From Gibbula magus (lineage: Eukaryota > Mollusca > Gastropoda > Trochida > Trochidae): DNA of 64,000 bases. This document shows positions 23,959-36,188 of the stretch, one piece after another. The position numbers and the translations under genes are program-made. Within the stretch, counting starts at the first letter, position 1, and every line of letters starts with the position of its first letter. The notes below the pieces were generated by a model, which saw nothing but the letters and a program-made list of their open reading frames with translations, was not told the DNA's origin and searched no databases. The stretch lies in assembly GCA_936450465.1 (NCBI GenBank), contig OW388292.1, forward strand, positions 28,346,368 through 28,410,367, read 5' to 3'.

Positions 23959-24142
23959 GGTGAGGTGATTTGGGGTTTAAAGCCGCATTTCACGTATATC
24001 ATGAATGCTAGTACTATTGGTGGGAGAAAGTCTGCAACATCATTGTGGTTATGCATTGTGGTGAAACATCTGAGTATCGACTGGAACTATCGGACTACGG
24101 TACTGCACTGAAATGCAGTGCAGCAGTGTACCCAAACATTCC
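23959..24142 (-). mobile_element. tRNA-derived SINE, 5'-truncated copy
   Basis: Reverse complement of the body and 3' tail of the SINE at 29861-30157. It begins GGTGAGGTGA (the tail CACCTCACC reversed), then GGTTTAAAGCCGC, TGCTAGTACTATTGG, GGAGAAAG and TGTGGTTATGCATTG. The tRNA-like head is missing. It lies just downstream of the galactosyltransferase stop in the same transcriptional direction, so it is probably in its 3' UTR. Confidence 0.8.
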
Positions 24143-24175
24143 ACAGACAAAATTGCCAAAACCTTGGCGTGATTC

Positions 24176-25561
24176 TTACTTGGAGGATTCATTCTCACGT
24201 GTGAGTGGTAAATCTTTGCCAAAAGCTTTTCTCTTTTTCTTAAAACCGTTCACACTTGAGGGACAACCAGCTCCGTTCCGGGCAAGAACCCGTTGTAATG
24301 TGAACATCTGAGCTGGCTTCACGCCGTGCACTAGAACACAATGAGTTATCCGAGCCAGGTCACACACTGCTGAGTGCTTTCTCCACCGAGACTCGATAAG
24401 AGCCGGAAATGTATGAAGTTGATACCCAAGTGCCTTGCGCAGTATTCCTGTAACACCAACGTCCTCTAAGGGAAATTGTGGGAAGTATTTAGACATGCTG
24501 AAAAGAGTCCTGCTCATTGACACTGGCAGCAGATAACCACCTCCACTAGCATACTTTGGGAATATTTTGAAAGGATAATGGTGCTCGCTGACCGCCCATT
24601 TACCTGATCTTCTTGCATGGATCGGGTAATTGATACGTCCATACATAACATTACCATAGGTGTCTCTTCTATCTATCCCTTTTATAAACAACAGGAGCCG
24701 AGGAATATGTACGAACACATCATCATCAGTTTTCAAAAGGAAGCGTGCCGATGAACAAAACTCAGACGCCCAGCGTAGTCCCATTATGGTTTTCAGTGTC
24801 AGGTTTGTGTAGCTATCGTTGAAATCTTCCTGTACAATATCACCATGAAGTTCACTTTCCTTGCGAAGGAGACGACTATGTGCCTTCCTCTTACTGACTC
24901 CCAGGAGAAATACTACTCTAACCTCTGCGGAAAGAGATCTTCCCAACCACTTCTTACTGCAAGCAGCTTTAGCCCATGTTGCTCTGATGGCTTCTCGCTG
25001 TTTTATGCGACTTGCATGTGAATGAACAACAATAACTAGTTTTACATCGCCTCTACAAATATGAACGTTGTTCAGTATAAACTTGTAGTCGTGAGGGTTC
25101 GATTTATTCCCATTCGGTGTAAAGAATTGGAACCATTTATCATTTGAAATGTCATTTCGCCAAGCTTCAACGTCATGGCCTTTTTCTCTCCTTGGGTACT
25201 TCCTGTTCTGTTTACGTACATCAATGCGTTGTTCGTTATGGATCACATTGATTACTGTTTCTTCATAGTTGATACTTGAGTAATGAGGGAGGATATCATA
25301 GCCTTGATGTTTTTGCATTGCATAGAAGGTAATTTTAGATAATACTCCTTCTCTTAAATGTAGTACTCCCGGGCCCTGTGAATCAGCGTACCGTAGACAA
25401 GATATGTTAAATATGATATGAACAATAAGTATAACCAGTAAGAGTGGGACGATTACAAAAGTGGGCATTTTTCTGACAGCCGATTTCCTGAAAAAGAAAA
25501 TGCAAACGCTAGAGACCATGGCACATACCAAATTTGGGAAGTTGAAACGCCATTCGTGCAT
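24176..25561 (-). CDS. Beta-1,3-galactosyltransferase-like protein (GT31)
   Basis: Intact 461-residue frame. It is a type II Golgi membrane protein expected to transfer a hexose, usually galactose from UDP-galactose, to a GlcNAc or GalNAc acceptor on glycans. A short cytoplasmic N-terminus is followed by a membrane anchor at about residues 33-54 and a luminal stem to about 150. The GT31 catalytic domain then shows NPHDYKFILNN (155), REAIRATW (189-196), EDFNDSYTNLTLKT (245-258), the metal-binding TDDDV motif (DDD 279-281), KYASGGGYLL (336-345) and EDVGVTGIL (366-374). N-glycosylation sequons include NLT at 253. Length fits the family, though the basic C-tail after about 430 is unusual. Met32 is an alternative start that would give a more typical anchor. 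Coding sequence is in one exon. A possible 3' splice site (TATTCTCAG at about 25600 on the minus strand) just upstream suggests a non-coding first exon. The exact acceptor specificity cannot be told. Confidence 0.92.
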   Translation of the reverse strand: MHEWRFNFPNLVCAMVSSVCIFFFRKSAVRKMPTFVIVPLLLVILIVHIIFNISCLRYADSQGPGVLHLREGVLSKITFYAMQKHQGYDILPHYSSINYEETVINVIHNEQRIDVRKQNRKYPRREKGHDVEAWRNDISNDKWFQFFTPNGNKSNPHDYKFILNNVHICRGDVKLVIVVHSHASRIKQREAIRATWAKAACSKKWLGRSLSAEVRVVFLLGVSKRKAHSRLLRKESELHGDIVQEDFNDSYTNLTLKTIMGLRWASEFCSSARFLLKTDDDVFVHIPRLLLFIKGIDRRDTYGNVMYGRINYPIHARRSGKWAVSEHHYPFKIFPKYASGGGYLLPVSMSRTLFSMSKYFPQFPLEDVGVTGILRKALGYQLHTFPALIESRWRKHSAVCDLARITHCVLVHGVKPAQMFTLQRVLARNGAGCPSSVNGFKKKRKAFGKDLPLTRENESSK

Positions 25562-25609
25562 ATAAAATACAAAACTGTGTCTATTGGCACTGAGAATAGT
25601 GTCATATCG

Positions 25610-28600
25610 AAGATGCAGTGAAACGACTAATTAAAATAATAAAACTAGGTTCAAATGAATAACTATTTACAGTCTTAACACAAGGTAACACCATTGTTAA
25701 CATTGTACATATATACATCAGCTCACCTTTAAACGGCATTCCTATTTCATTTCACTGTGAAAAACTTATTCCCATTAACAGGGTAGAGAACATACACAAC
25801 CAGATAAAATGAAGGAAATGAGTGTGTGTAAAGACTGCATCACAATTCTGTCAAATACCGAACCGGTGACATCTGTTGAGTGTAATGTTCAGATTATGAT
25901 ATATTAGATTTCAAGCTGCATGTGAACTTTACACACATATATGTTAAGCTACCCTCACTACACGTGCGACAGATGTGCTCATTATCTACATATACATGTT
26001 CACGCAGTGCACAAACAAACTCAGCACGCGATGCATCACATGTTCAGACATGCTGATAGAAAGATTCTGTCAATCCATGGTAATTATAAGGTACAAGCAA
26101 GTATCTTTAATCCAGTACTTAATCCATCTCATTGGCATGATATATTTAAACGACGTTTGCCTGGATATTAGTATTACCCGACCAAGGTAATAAATTAAAA
26201 ATCCTTCAGGCGAAATATGACGTCATGTCACCATAACAATGTCTGTCACATACCTCTCGCCTCACGTAGTTTTTTCACGAGTAAATGAACTACTATGCAA
26301 CATATCAACAATAAATGAAGATCATAATCACAAAGGTCAACAGTCATTGACTGAAACAGCACAACATTGACGTTCAGATAATCACTTTACAAAGGGAGAT
26401 AGTTTTATTTCAAAGAGGAACAATCATGAAAAGTAATTCCGGCCACACGTTAGTCGCTGCAGTGAAAATATGAGTTATATTTTCTCTGCAGTGAAAATAT
26501 GACTTTCTACAGCTTTGTGCAAATATGGATTAACTTCTCATTATATAATCACATATTTCAGTACTAATTATATGATAAACTTGTTTATTCTTAATAGCAT
26601 CAAAACATCTGCTTCATATTCATGTCAGTAACAAAACTTTCACATTGCTCATTATTTTTTTTATTTTAAATGAAAGATTATATATACAATAGAAGAGGTC
26701 ATTAGTTTCACATAAAGTGATTTTGACCATTATGCATGAATACCCGAAAAAAAATTGCTCGCGCCAGTACTGAACACAGGATGATATTATTGCATTTCAG
26801 ATCATATTGCTTTCTAAAAAGTACAAAACGTTGCTTTCTAATGTGTAAAACAATGCACAGTTACCTGTAGAATGGACGTCGTATAAAATTATTGGAATGT
26901 TTTAGTGTTCGTATCATAAAATTTTGTTTTCCTTTTCAAAAGATACTTAATAATCGTTTTGCAATATTTGGGTAATTGATAGCATTTATTACTTTTAATC
27001 AATACTTTTGTAAATATCATTTTCCTATTTTTCCTATTTTACAATAATAAATTTGACAATAAATAAATAGGTTACAGTGACAGAGATCAATACTTTGGCT
27101 GAGAAGTTCAAATGGTCAGCAAACAACCTAAGTATAACCAAAGTGAGTGAAATGCCTAAACAGTGAAGAATATTTAGTTTGTATCAAGTGCCAGACAGGT
27201 TTTGTTCGACGAGCTGAAATTAATTGATAAAGCGACGACGGACCCGAAAACGAAGCTATATGGTTCAATATCGAAGACGTATTTACGGAACTCACCTGAC
27301 AACATCACAAAAAGCTCAGATTTGAGAACTGAGACTTAAAGGAAGAAAATTGCTAGCAATCTGGTTTCAAAATCCTTCAGTTTTTCTCACAAATGACTAC
27401 TTAATTACATGGTCATGACATTGAAAAGGGGGAGTAAGTCCTCGGCAATATGTTCCTGAAACAACTTTTAGAACTAAATGTTTTATCGTGTTGGCTGATT
27501 TTACTAAAACCGTTATAATATCGAAGTTGGAAACCCGATTATAAATTCTAGTATGTATGTATTACCAGCAACATAATAATATTATAACAATTGCTAACAT
27601 TCACACGAGTTGTTCCCTGAAGATATCAAGTACATTCTTCAACAGTTACATGTATATGCATGTACATGTTTAGATAATGATATGATGAAAACTACGTTAC
27701 TGAAAATTCCACTCAAGTCATTACACAGAACAACTACATAGCATGGTCTTTAAGATTTGTTTGTGAATTTTCTCAAACGTTCAGCTCTCACATTATTGAT
27801 TGATTGATTGATTGACGTATGTATTTACAATAACCTGCAAATCAACATGCAACATCTACATTTACATTTATACCAATATGTCAGTCAATTTGATTTGATT
27901 TTAAAACATGTGTTCCTTTCATATGCTACCTTATGAATCCTATTTTCATAGATGCACAAGATTAAGTAGACTTTTCAGTTACCAGCCGCTACGTGACCAT
28001 GAAATATCCTATCACACACCTTTTGAATCAGAAAACAACAGCAGTAAATGAAGATTACTAATTCCAGTATATCAGTCTGGTGCTTTAATTTTGTATAAAT
28101 GTACCAAAAATTAGACAAGTTTAAAAAAACTTCATCCGATTAACAACGTAGTTGATGGCATATGTTAGCATTAATCAATACTGTGTTGAAAGATTCCAGA
28201 TGCTAGCAAACAACATTAATGTCAAGAAATGCGGAGAGTAAAATGTCTATTCATCGAGGAAGAGTTTGTCTGTAGTGTCAGGAGGCACAGCTGACAGAAA
28301 CAGTAAAACGATGGAAGAACCTTGAATGAAGCCATGGTTCAGGACTGTAGACTTCTTTTCAATGTAACTCCTGTAACATCACACAGTAGCTCCGATGTAA
28401 GGATTGCAAGGAACCGATTTGCGAGCAGACTTGTTTAAATGTCCTTATGTTAAAAATATCAGAAGAACACAGGCTACTTGAGTATATTTTTTCCGGAAGA
28501 TAAAGTAGCCTGTGTACTTCGAATGTCAGCTCGATAATATTGAAGTTAAAATGAAACAGACTGATAGTCTGAGGCAATCATGTCTACCTTTGAAACTAAC

Positions 28601-29860
28601 AGCTTCACGTGTTGATCAACTCACTAAGGCTTTGCTAGATCTACATGTATGTTTGAAAGACGAATGTAATAAACTTAAACAATTCAGTTACATCTTCAAT
28701 AAAGCCACAGGCCATTTTTTTTTATCGAACATTTAAATCGATGAAATGTCTTTTGTCATTTTTTAAATCCAAAATATGTACATGGTTGTGAAAATATGGT
28801 ACTAACATATCATTTTGATTAATATCTGAGGTAACCAATTTACGATACTCAATCGTTTCAATCAATAGTAACACATGTATTTTATATTCTAGCAACACTT
28901 TAGAACATGTTTTAAACTCAATATGGTTTGTTTCTAAGATTTGAGTTCAAAGGCGAGTTAGATTATCATTTTATAAAATAGATAAAATACACTGAAACCG
29001 TGAAGTGTTTAACCACTTGAACAGCATGCTGTCATCAAACAGACAGTTAATTGAAAAGCTGTTACGTATCCATTTTATCTGAGACTATACCCATTTCCCC
29101 ATTTCATAATTCTACTGTTCTTTTGATAGAACCTTGTGCATTACCTACAATAACCGTGAACACATATATTTGTTTGGAGGTAATATTTAAGCGAAAATTT
29201 ACTTTTAGCATCATAAATACTCGTTCTTTGTAACAACCGGCAAACGTCAGAGTATAATCAATGGGTTGAGCAGAGGAACTATTGATGGTTTTCTATCAAA
29301 AGCAACCCTTCCATCCCTACATTAGATTCAGTTGTGCCCAGACTTCGAGGTATTAGAAACGCGTTTCGTAACTTTTAGGCTGTATCTTTAAAATGGGACA
29401 TGCCCTATTAAACGCATGTCATGTACTTCTTGAAATAGCATTTAGATTCGATGTGTATATTGATTAAGAAACTATATGAATATGAACGAGAATCTTAGTA
29501 GATGAATAAATCGTTTTATTGATTTTTTGAGTGAAAAATAAATGTGTCTGAAGTGTTGATTACGTAAATTGGAGCGATCTTTGAACTCATGTCTTGGATC
29601 ATGAGCTTGAATCACTGAGTACACTTGAGGCAAATGGAATGAGCTCTATTGATTATTTATCAGATAAAAATTGTATTATACGACCCTAATATAGCTAAAC
29701 GTTCAGCTTAAATTCCCTGTTAGCCTTTATATAAGATTTTAGACCTTCCATTCCGTAAAAAAAACATGATGAACGTTTCAGGTGAAATAGCTAGTTTTAG
29801 TTATCACACAGAGTCAGACTATAAGAATGGCAATGTTTTATGAAAGAACAGTTTCGTATA
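25610..29860. other. Long intergenic stretch
   Basis: No gene is supported. It holds a short ATTG microsatellite near 27793-27815, a TGACGTCA at 26218-26225, and a small perfect-arm hairpin at 28472-28518 (ACACAGGCTACTT paired with AAGTAGCCTGTGT). The 26440-26580 stretch is weakly similar to part of MITE family M1 (GCAGTGAAAATATGAGTTAT). Confidence 0.4.
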
Positions 29861-30157
29861 AGGGGTGGGATAGCGCATTGGTTAGCGCGGATCAACAGGT
29901 CCGTGGTTCGAATCCCGCCATTTTCTGCAGTAGAGAACTGTTCTACGCGCAGGAAGGTTGGGTGCAAAGCTACACTGAATTTCAATGCAGTACAAACCAA
30001 TGTGGTTCGCTAGTTCCAGCCAATGCTCGCAGGTATCACCGCAATGCATAGCCACATGGCGTTGTGGGCTTTCTCCATGCCATAATACTAACAGCCGTGA
30101 TATAAGTGAACTACTCTTGAAGCGGCGTTAAACCTTAACTCACCTCACCTCACCTCA
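29861..30157 (+). mobile_element. tRNA-derived SINE, full-length copy
   Basis: The head resembles a tRNA gene, with an A-box-like GGGATAGCGCATTGGTTAGC near 29866 and a perfect B box GGTTCGAATCC at 29905-29915. These are the internal RNA polymerase III promoter. A tRNA-unrelated body follows (TGCAAAGCTACACTGAATTTC, AATGCATAGCCACATGGCGT, GAAGCGGCGTTAAACC). The 3' end is the simple repeat CACCTCACCTCACCTCA. Five other copies or fragments are in the window. It depends on a partner LINE for movement; none is visible. Confidence 0.85.
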
Positions 30158-30302
30158 TTTGACTATAGCGCCATGTTGTTAGAGATACTTACACCGTCTT
30201 AGAAATGGAAGCTGATTTTACAAGAATCATTTCATTTCTATAGCCACCAACGTAAACCAATTAAACAACTCATAGTCGAATCATCGCCATGCAGTCCACT
30301 AG

Positions 30303-30451
30303 TAAGCCATTCATGACTTTTTAATTTGACATTCATTTGACCTCGAGTAGCCCACAACCGTGTTCCCGGGCCTACTAGCGAGAACGAACGACCGGGAACC
30401 AGGATATGAACTGCTCTAAGTCAAATGAATGTCAAGGTCATGTATGGCTAA
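30303..30451. repeat. Foldback (long hairpin) element
   Basis: The arms pair TAAGCCATTCATGAC with GTCATGTATGGCTAA, then TTGACATTCATTTGAC with GTCAAATGAATGTCAA, then TTCCCGG with CCGGGAA around a loop of about 20 bases. Total length is about 150 bp. Confidence 0.75.
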
Positions 30452-30546
30452 CATGTCGACAGCGTTGGCGATGATTTGAGACAAAATGCCGTATTACTGT
30501 CGAAGAAATGATATGAAGGTGTCGTAATATTTCTTTACATCTGTAG

Positions 30547-30753
30547 TGTCACTCTGCGGAACGAATCTGCTGATACAAATGCGCTGTCAACATTGCTGGA
30601 ATTGATAAACGATTTTAAAAGGTGAGTTTTCGCTGATTTTCGTGAGCGGGGAAATTGGCTAGAAAGTTTGGAGGTCTTGTCTTGTCGCATACATTTTAAA
30701 ATAATGATCCGATTGTAACCATTCATAGCTCTTTTTGCAGGGAAATCATTTAG
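30547..30753 (+). other. Candidate last two exons of an unidentified gene
   Basis: The acceptor TTCTTTACATCTGTAG precedes a 75-bp stretch ending at the strong donor AAAAG|GTGAGT (30621/30622). A second acceptor, GCTCTTTTTGCAG, ends at 30740. In one frame the first piece reads TLRNESADTNALSTLLELIN and on to DFK. Splicing then gives REII and a stop at 30751-30753. Splice phases agree. No upstream exon was found and no family is recognised, so this stays tentative. A minus-strand frame of 82 codons covers the same bases. Confidence 0.25.
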
Positions 30754-31869
30754 CTTTCGTATCGTAGGCATCGACTGTGTCAAACAATCCTTTGATGCGA
30801 AATATGAGTTTGAATGAGCACAGGGTGGTTTCGTCGTTACATCCCTTTCCTTTTATATAGTGATATAGCAGGGTCTATACAGGTATATGTCTTTCAAATG
30901 TTGTTTCTAAGCGATAAACGCCCCTGTGCCAATAGTCTCAAGGAGTGACGGCCGCCATGTCGGATTCGTTCTCAGCAGTGCATGGCTATTATCTCAAAAT
31001 ATCTCATACACAATGACATCTGAAATAATGTAACGCCCCTCTTGATTAGGTTTCATACCAATTCAAAATGGGAAAAATATTTCTATAAGGGTGATAACTC
31101 TTCTTTAAAAATATGCGGAAAAGTATATATTATTCTACCTGAAAACGGGACAACGCACAAGAGCTGTAGACGTGTGGTCAACACTATTTTATATTTGAAA
31201 TCAGTAGCATTCCTTTACTTAAAAAAAGACAATATTAAACGATGTTACCGCATAACTACTGATACCTAATGTCATCATTTTTGTATTGCATTATCTGTGA
31301 CGCCATTAAACAATAAAACATGCGGTCCCTAGACAGGACTTTAAAGTGATTGCATTACCGAAAGTTGTACGAATGAATGGACAATAAAGAAATAATAGTG
31401 TGTCCTATGATGTCAACGAACCTCTGTTAATTTGTGAATGACATTCGATCTCAATCGGGTAATACAAAAATCAATCTCGTTTCATAAACATTTTCATGAC
31501 ACACTTGTATATAATCTTTACATAGCATGAAAGTTTAAGATCATCATACAAACTATATACACGTGCACAGCCTATGAAATACGTCCATAGTGGTATTGTA
31601 ATTGTTTAGGGATTGCAAATACAACACAAATAGCACTGAAACACATTGACACCGTTTTGCATGGACAATGTACAGGTTGCCTAGTTGTAATATTGTTGGA
31701 TATTTAGTAAGGTGTTTCATCAAAATGACATATTGGTCATTTTCTCACGTTTTGATGACATTGTTAATCAACATCAATATTTGATGTCACTGTGTCATAC
31801 GCAGTATTTGTATGTTCAGGATCAGGATATACTGAAAGGCATCACAAATTAGTATTGACACATGTCAGA

Positions 31870-33640
31870 GTCAATGAACAAACAACGTCCCGAGGGAATG
31901 CTGATTTAGTATTGGGTCGGAATCAACATAGAGATATTACCATACATTGTTCCCGGAAGCTGCCCATGCCAGCACACTGAGTGGGAGAAAGTGTGTCCGT
32001 TGTAGTCCTCAGCTTAATATATCATGACTATCAAAGCTCGCAGTTAGATGTCTTGCCAAGAAACGCAGTCCAGAATCCATGAAGCAAACTCTTTATTCTG
32101 TATACATGTAACTATATAATTGGAGAATGGAGGCACATTATTTTTTAAAAACGAACAGTTACGGATACATTTAGGTTTTGCTACAACGTATGCCTAACTT
32201 ACAAATATTAATATCCCTAAAATATCATTTTAGGTTTTTGCATCGATCCTATGACGAAAGATAAAACAATAGGTTCTACAAATGCATCTAAAGTGTAATT
32301 CAATTTCAAATGTTTTTATTTCCTACCCGATTATATAATTTGTGCTCTTTTTAAAATTATATTTCTACTCTAACACATTCTTGTAAGATTTTTAGCAATG
32401 TTTTATTAATACAGCACACAAACCCATAAATGACTTTAATAATGCCGTGAACTTGCAATCTATTCGAGTCAATGGGATTTAAATATATCTCTCTATTCAA
32501 CACTACTTCGAAAAAAAACGTCCGTCTTTTTTCACCTCCATGAATCAATGTGTCACAGTAAGTAATCTCATTTTCCCGAAATAACCCAATACAATTAGGC
32601 AGGTGCAATTACTGTTTAGTGTGGTTCCCCTCCGCACGTTAAGAGATGATTGAGATTAATTGAACTTGTTTAATCAACGTCAATGGTCTCCTTGCGTCCC
32701 CTTATAACATCTCTAATGTACTAGAGCTCTGTTTTGTAACTCTTCCCAACTAAACACGTTGTGCTAAAGTGTCCAATGACTTGTAAACTTCATCATCAAA
32801 ACTTAAATACACCATCACCTCCAACTCCTATTTAGCTAACACATTCATCCAACAATTTATTAACTACTTAAATTTTTACAGTAAAAACGTCTAGTATCAA
32901 GTTATAATTTTACATAGTTATGTTACATACATATTAGGGACCTGGCAGAGGGTATCAAAATCTTAATTCAATTTCGACATGTATAACTTTTGAAATAGTG
33001 TGTAATTTTATATGTACCATAATATCAAGAGAAAGGTAAGGCAGGAATCACGATGCATCCCCGTTTACTTGTTGATGTTGTTATCTGAGTACAACTATAA
33101 TGTTTGTTTTATGCAAGTATGATCATTGAAATAGTAAATTGGAAAACGTTATTCCGTTCCTGTTTGAATTACCTGTTAATTGGTTTGATTGATTTGATTA
33201 ATTGATGTTACATGATCCTTTGGTTAATAATGTCCATACGCATTTTTGACATGCATGATCTATACTTTATGTATTTTACATAAGGTCGAGTGTGATATAA
33301 ATGCTTTATGAAACCAGATCGAAATTAAAAAAAGAAGTACATGAGTATTTATACTCACAATAATGAACATTGCAAAGTTTATAATTTTAAACGTTTATCT
33401 GGTTTATACTGATCTCACCATGATTTCTTTAGTTTTCATGAAGGAGATGATAGGTTTACCTAACTCAGTTCTTTGTGACCTAGATTAGATTGAGACCACA
33501 CAGAACACTGTTTACAGAGAATGAATTGTCCAGAGGTCACGCATTGATGTGGTCTTAATCTGAAAATGATTTGCTATTTCAGAATGACCAATATGATTGT
33601 TTCAAAATATTGATCTAGCTTCACAAGACGAGTTTAGATA
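31870..33640 (+). repeat. Diverged duplicated region, short copy
   Basis: Collinear counterpart of 18.8-23.6 kb (see that entry), with the three matching blocks compressed into about 1.8 kb. No protein-coding content is supported. Confidence 0.5.
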
Positions 33641-33649
33641 ATATAATAA

Positions 33650-35670
33650 TTAGCCTTCCAGGGCAGAGGAAAGTGATGATGTTATGTCATATGTAAAACG
33701 TGTAACGTAAAACTTTCCTTGATTTATTTCCAACGATCCATTAACATTAATTAGGTATGTCCATCAATAATTATTTTATTAAGGAAAACGCTTATCCTAC
33801 AAGCAAGATCACCATCCTTATAAACCAGACATCTCAATATTGGTACAATTGACACTTTCGATGTTCTTACTAGACTTCCTGAAACCATGTGAATTTGTTT
33901 TAAAGTTTCAAACAACAGTATCTACAACTGTATTGCTCATCAGGTACATCATGTATCAATTGTGCTGGATATATGCAGGTACACAGATCATTGTACCAAG
34001 CAGTATCGTGTTTCTCAAACAGCACCGTTTCCTTTTCATGTGCTTCAATCTGTCACAAGCTGCATCCACTAATAGCTATTAGCTTACAATTCAGGTCAAT
34101 TATTTCGTGATCCTGGTTTAGACACCTACTGGATTTATTTGATCTTAAATACTTGAACCGTCGCCTATTACCTTTGAACTTGCAAATCCACCTGAACCAC
34201 GTGTAAAAATACATAAAAGGTGTGGCCCTTTTCGGCATCATACACAAACACCACCAAAACAAACACATATAAGCGGGCATCAACTATATTTACGTAATTT
34301 ATCAACAAATACACTACATAAGTGAACATTATCTCGTAATGTTGCTTGATACTTACATGTGCCTACATGTATAGATCGCGAAATATCTGTAATATGGACA
34401 CAAGTTATAGATGGTCCCCAAAAGTATCATGGAATGTTAACCAACCGTACATGTATTTCTAACAACTGTACTTAAAAATATCCTACGAATTGTCTCTGTT
34501 CTTTCTTTATAAAAATAGTTTTTAATATGGTACGTCATTTAAATATTAATTTCTTATAAATACCAAAAATATGTAATATTATTTACAGGGTTATTCAGTA
34601 TTGTTCGGAAACATGCTGAGCCATTCCCTCAAAACAAAATGTAACATTCAAAAAGCGAATTCAAAAGTAAATGATGTGTGTTTTTTTATTTCACTTGGAA
34701 TGGTGATATCATATACAAAAAGAGATAAAGATCACAATAAATCGTTTGGGAGAATAACCAATTCAATTGCCGAATTTCAACAAATTGTTACTTTCGGATT
34801 GGGTTAACAAAATCGTCAGTGTGCCTCGTATTCCACTAAAGATGTCATACAATATTCTTGTCTTGTCTTTAATAACTGCTTCAGACAACATAGATTAAAA
34901 TTCAAAGGTCCGCCACACCTACCATATTGACGTGCATCAACTGTAGACAACGATGGATGATATTTTCATCAAGTCATTGATACACAACTCTTTCTAAATA
35001 CACCATTTGTCATTGCGAGACCAAGGTAAAATGCACCGCCCATTTGATCACTGATAGTTCTTCATATCAATAACACACAATTGATCACACATCTTATGAA
35101 TTTCTTGTTTATGCTATCTTTCATCAGTAATCCTTTTTGATATCTCATAAAGGCTGTTCATTTCATGAAGGATGTGTTTTCTACCCTTGTTTTAGCGTCA
35201 TTGCATTACTTTTCATGCATTCGTGTGTAGCTATCTAATATTAAGCAATGAATAAGATATTTCATTACGAAATAGCATCATGAAGTAATAGCTTGAATTT
35301 AATAAACTAACCAAAACAATGTTAAGAATACAAAATCTGTCTTTCGCTCAGACGTACATGTAACACGGCACGTACACGCGTGAATATGCAGAGGTCCAGA
35401 TGACCCACTCTTGATGACTTAAACCCATATGAATGTGTCGTTAGCAAATGTGAGGCTCTTAAGCCCGAGGGAAAGCATTTGATAATCAATACAAGACTTA
35501 CAATCACCACCTTCATTGGGTAACAGAGCTTTTGAGCTGGTTTGTTTGTACTGTCAGTAGGTCCACGTTCAGCTGACAGCGACAGGTGGACACATGTTAC
35601 CGATACCACGGATGAGCAGTGAATAATATAAGAATAATAAACCAGTTGCAAGGAATTATTACGTAATTAA
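33650..35670. other. Intergenic, nothing firmly recognised
   Basis: The longest frame is a 109-codon minus-strand one at 35322-35651. It contains an internal Met followed by KVVIVSLVLIIKCFPSGLRA, which looks like a signal peptide, but there is no domain, cysteine pattern or splice support. A donor-like ATT|GTAAGT lies inside it. It is not annotated as a gene. Confidence 0.35.
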
Positions 35671-35679
35671 TACGGATTA

Positions 35680-35790
35680 ATAATTACGGATTATCTGTCC
35701 CGAGTTAATTATTGTGATAAACTCCGAGCTTTATAATTAGCGAGGAGATTGACATTATAATTCACGAGGGACAGATAATTCGTAATTCCG
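35680..35790. repeat. Foldback element
   Basis: TAATTACGGATTATCTGTCCC on the left pairs with GGGACAGATAATTCGTAATT on the right with one mismatch. Pairing continues inward with several mismatches (GAGTTAATTAT with ATAATTCACGAG). Confidence 0.75.
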
Positions 35791-36129
35791 AGCACCCAGT
35801 TGGTTATTCTTGTTCTTAAACATGATCATTTTAATGCGTAAAAATCGAAAAACAAGACCCCGATTCACGATCTTTGATTAGACTGTAAAATACAAATTGT
35901 AGTCTACGCGATTCATAAACTCGTTCACACCTTCAAGATGCGCATATCTAATTACTTTGCAACTTGCTCTATTTTTTTAGAACTATTCTAAAGTAACTGT
36001 TGAATTGTATTGCAAAAACGGTTTACTGACGTAGTAAACAACTCGTTTATGTTGTAAACTATGTTGCAGAATGAGGGAAAATTAGGGAAAACGTGAACTA
36101 ACAATCGCACTGTTTGAATGCAAGATAGG

Positions 36130-36188
36130 AGTGTAATTACGTCACCAAATGACGTCATGGTTAATGACGTCACAAAGCAATGACGTCA
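36130..36188. promoter_or_regulatory. Cluster of three TGACGTCA boxes
   Basis: Perfect CRE palindromes lie at 36150-36157, 36165-36172 and 36181-36188, preceded by the half-like TTACGTCA at about 36138. A GC-richer patch with GCAGCCGCCGAATCTTGCATGC follows. No gene starts visibly nearby, so it may be an enhancer or part of a repeat. Confidence 0.45.

Noticed and set aside
28472..28518. A microRNA precursor
   Set aside because: The 13-bp arms are too short, and no known microRNA seed was recognised in any hairpin of the window.
29861..29935. A functional tRNA gene
   Set aside because: The head has A and B boxes but continues into the SINE body and cannot form a full cloverleaf with a proper acceptor end. 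The same applies to 51474-51540.
35322..35651. 109-codon minus-strand frame with a signal-peptide-like start
   Set aside because: No mature peptide pattern, no conserved domain and an awkward internal donor site. It may be chance.
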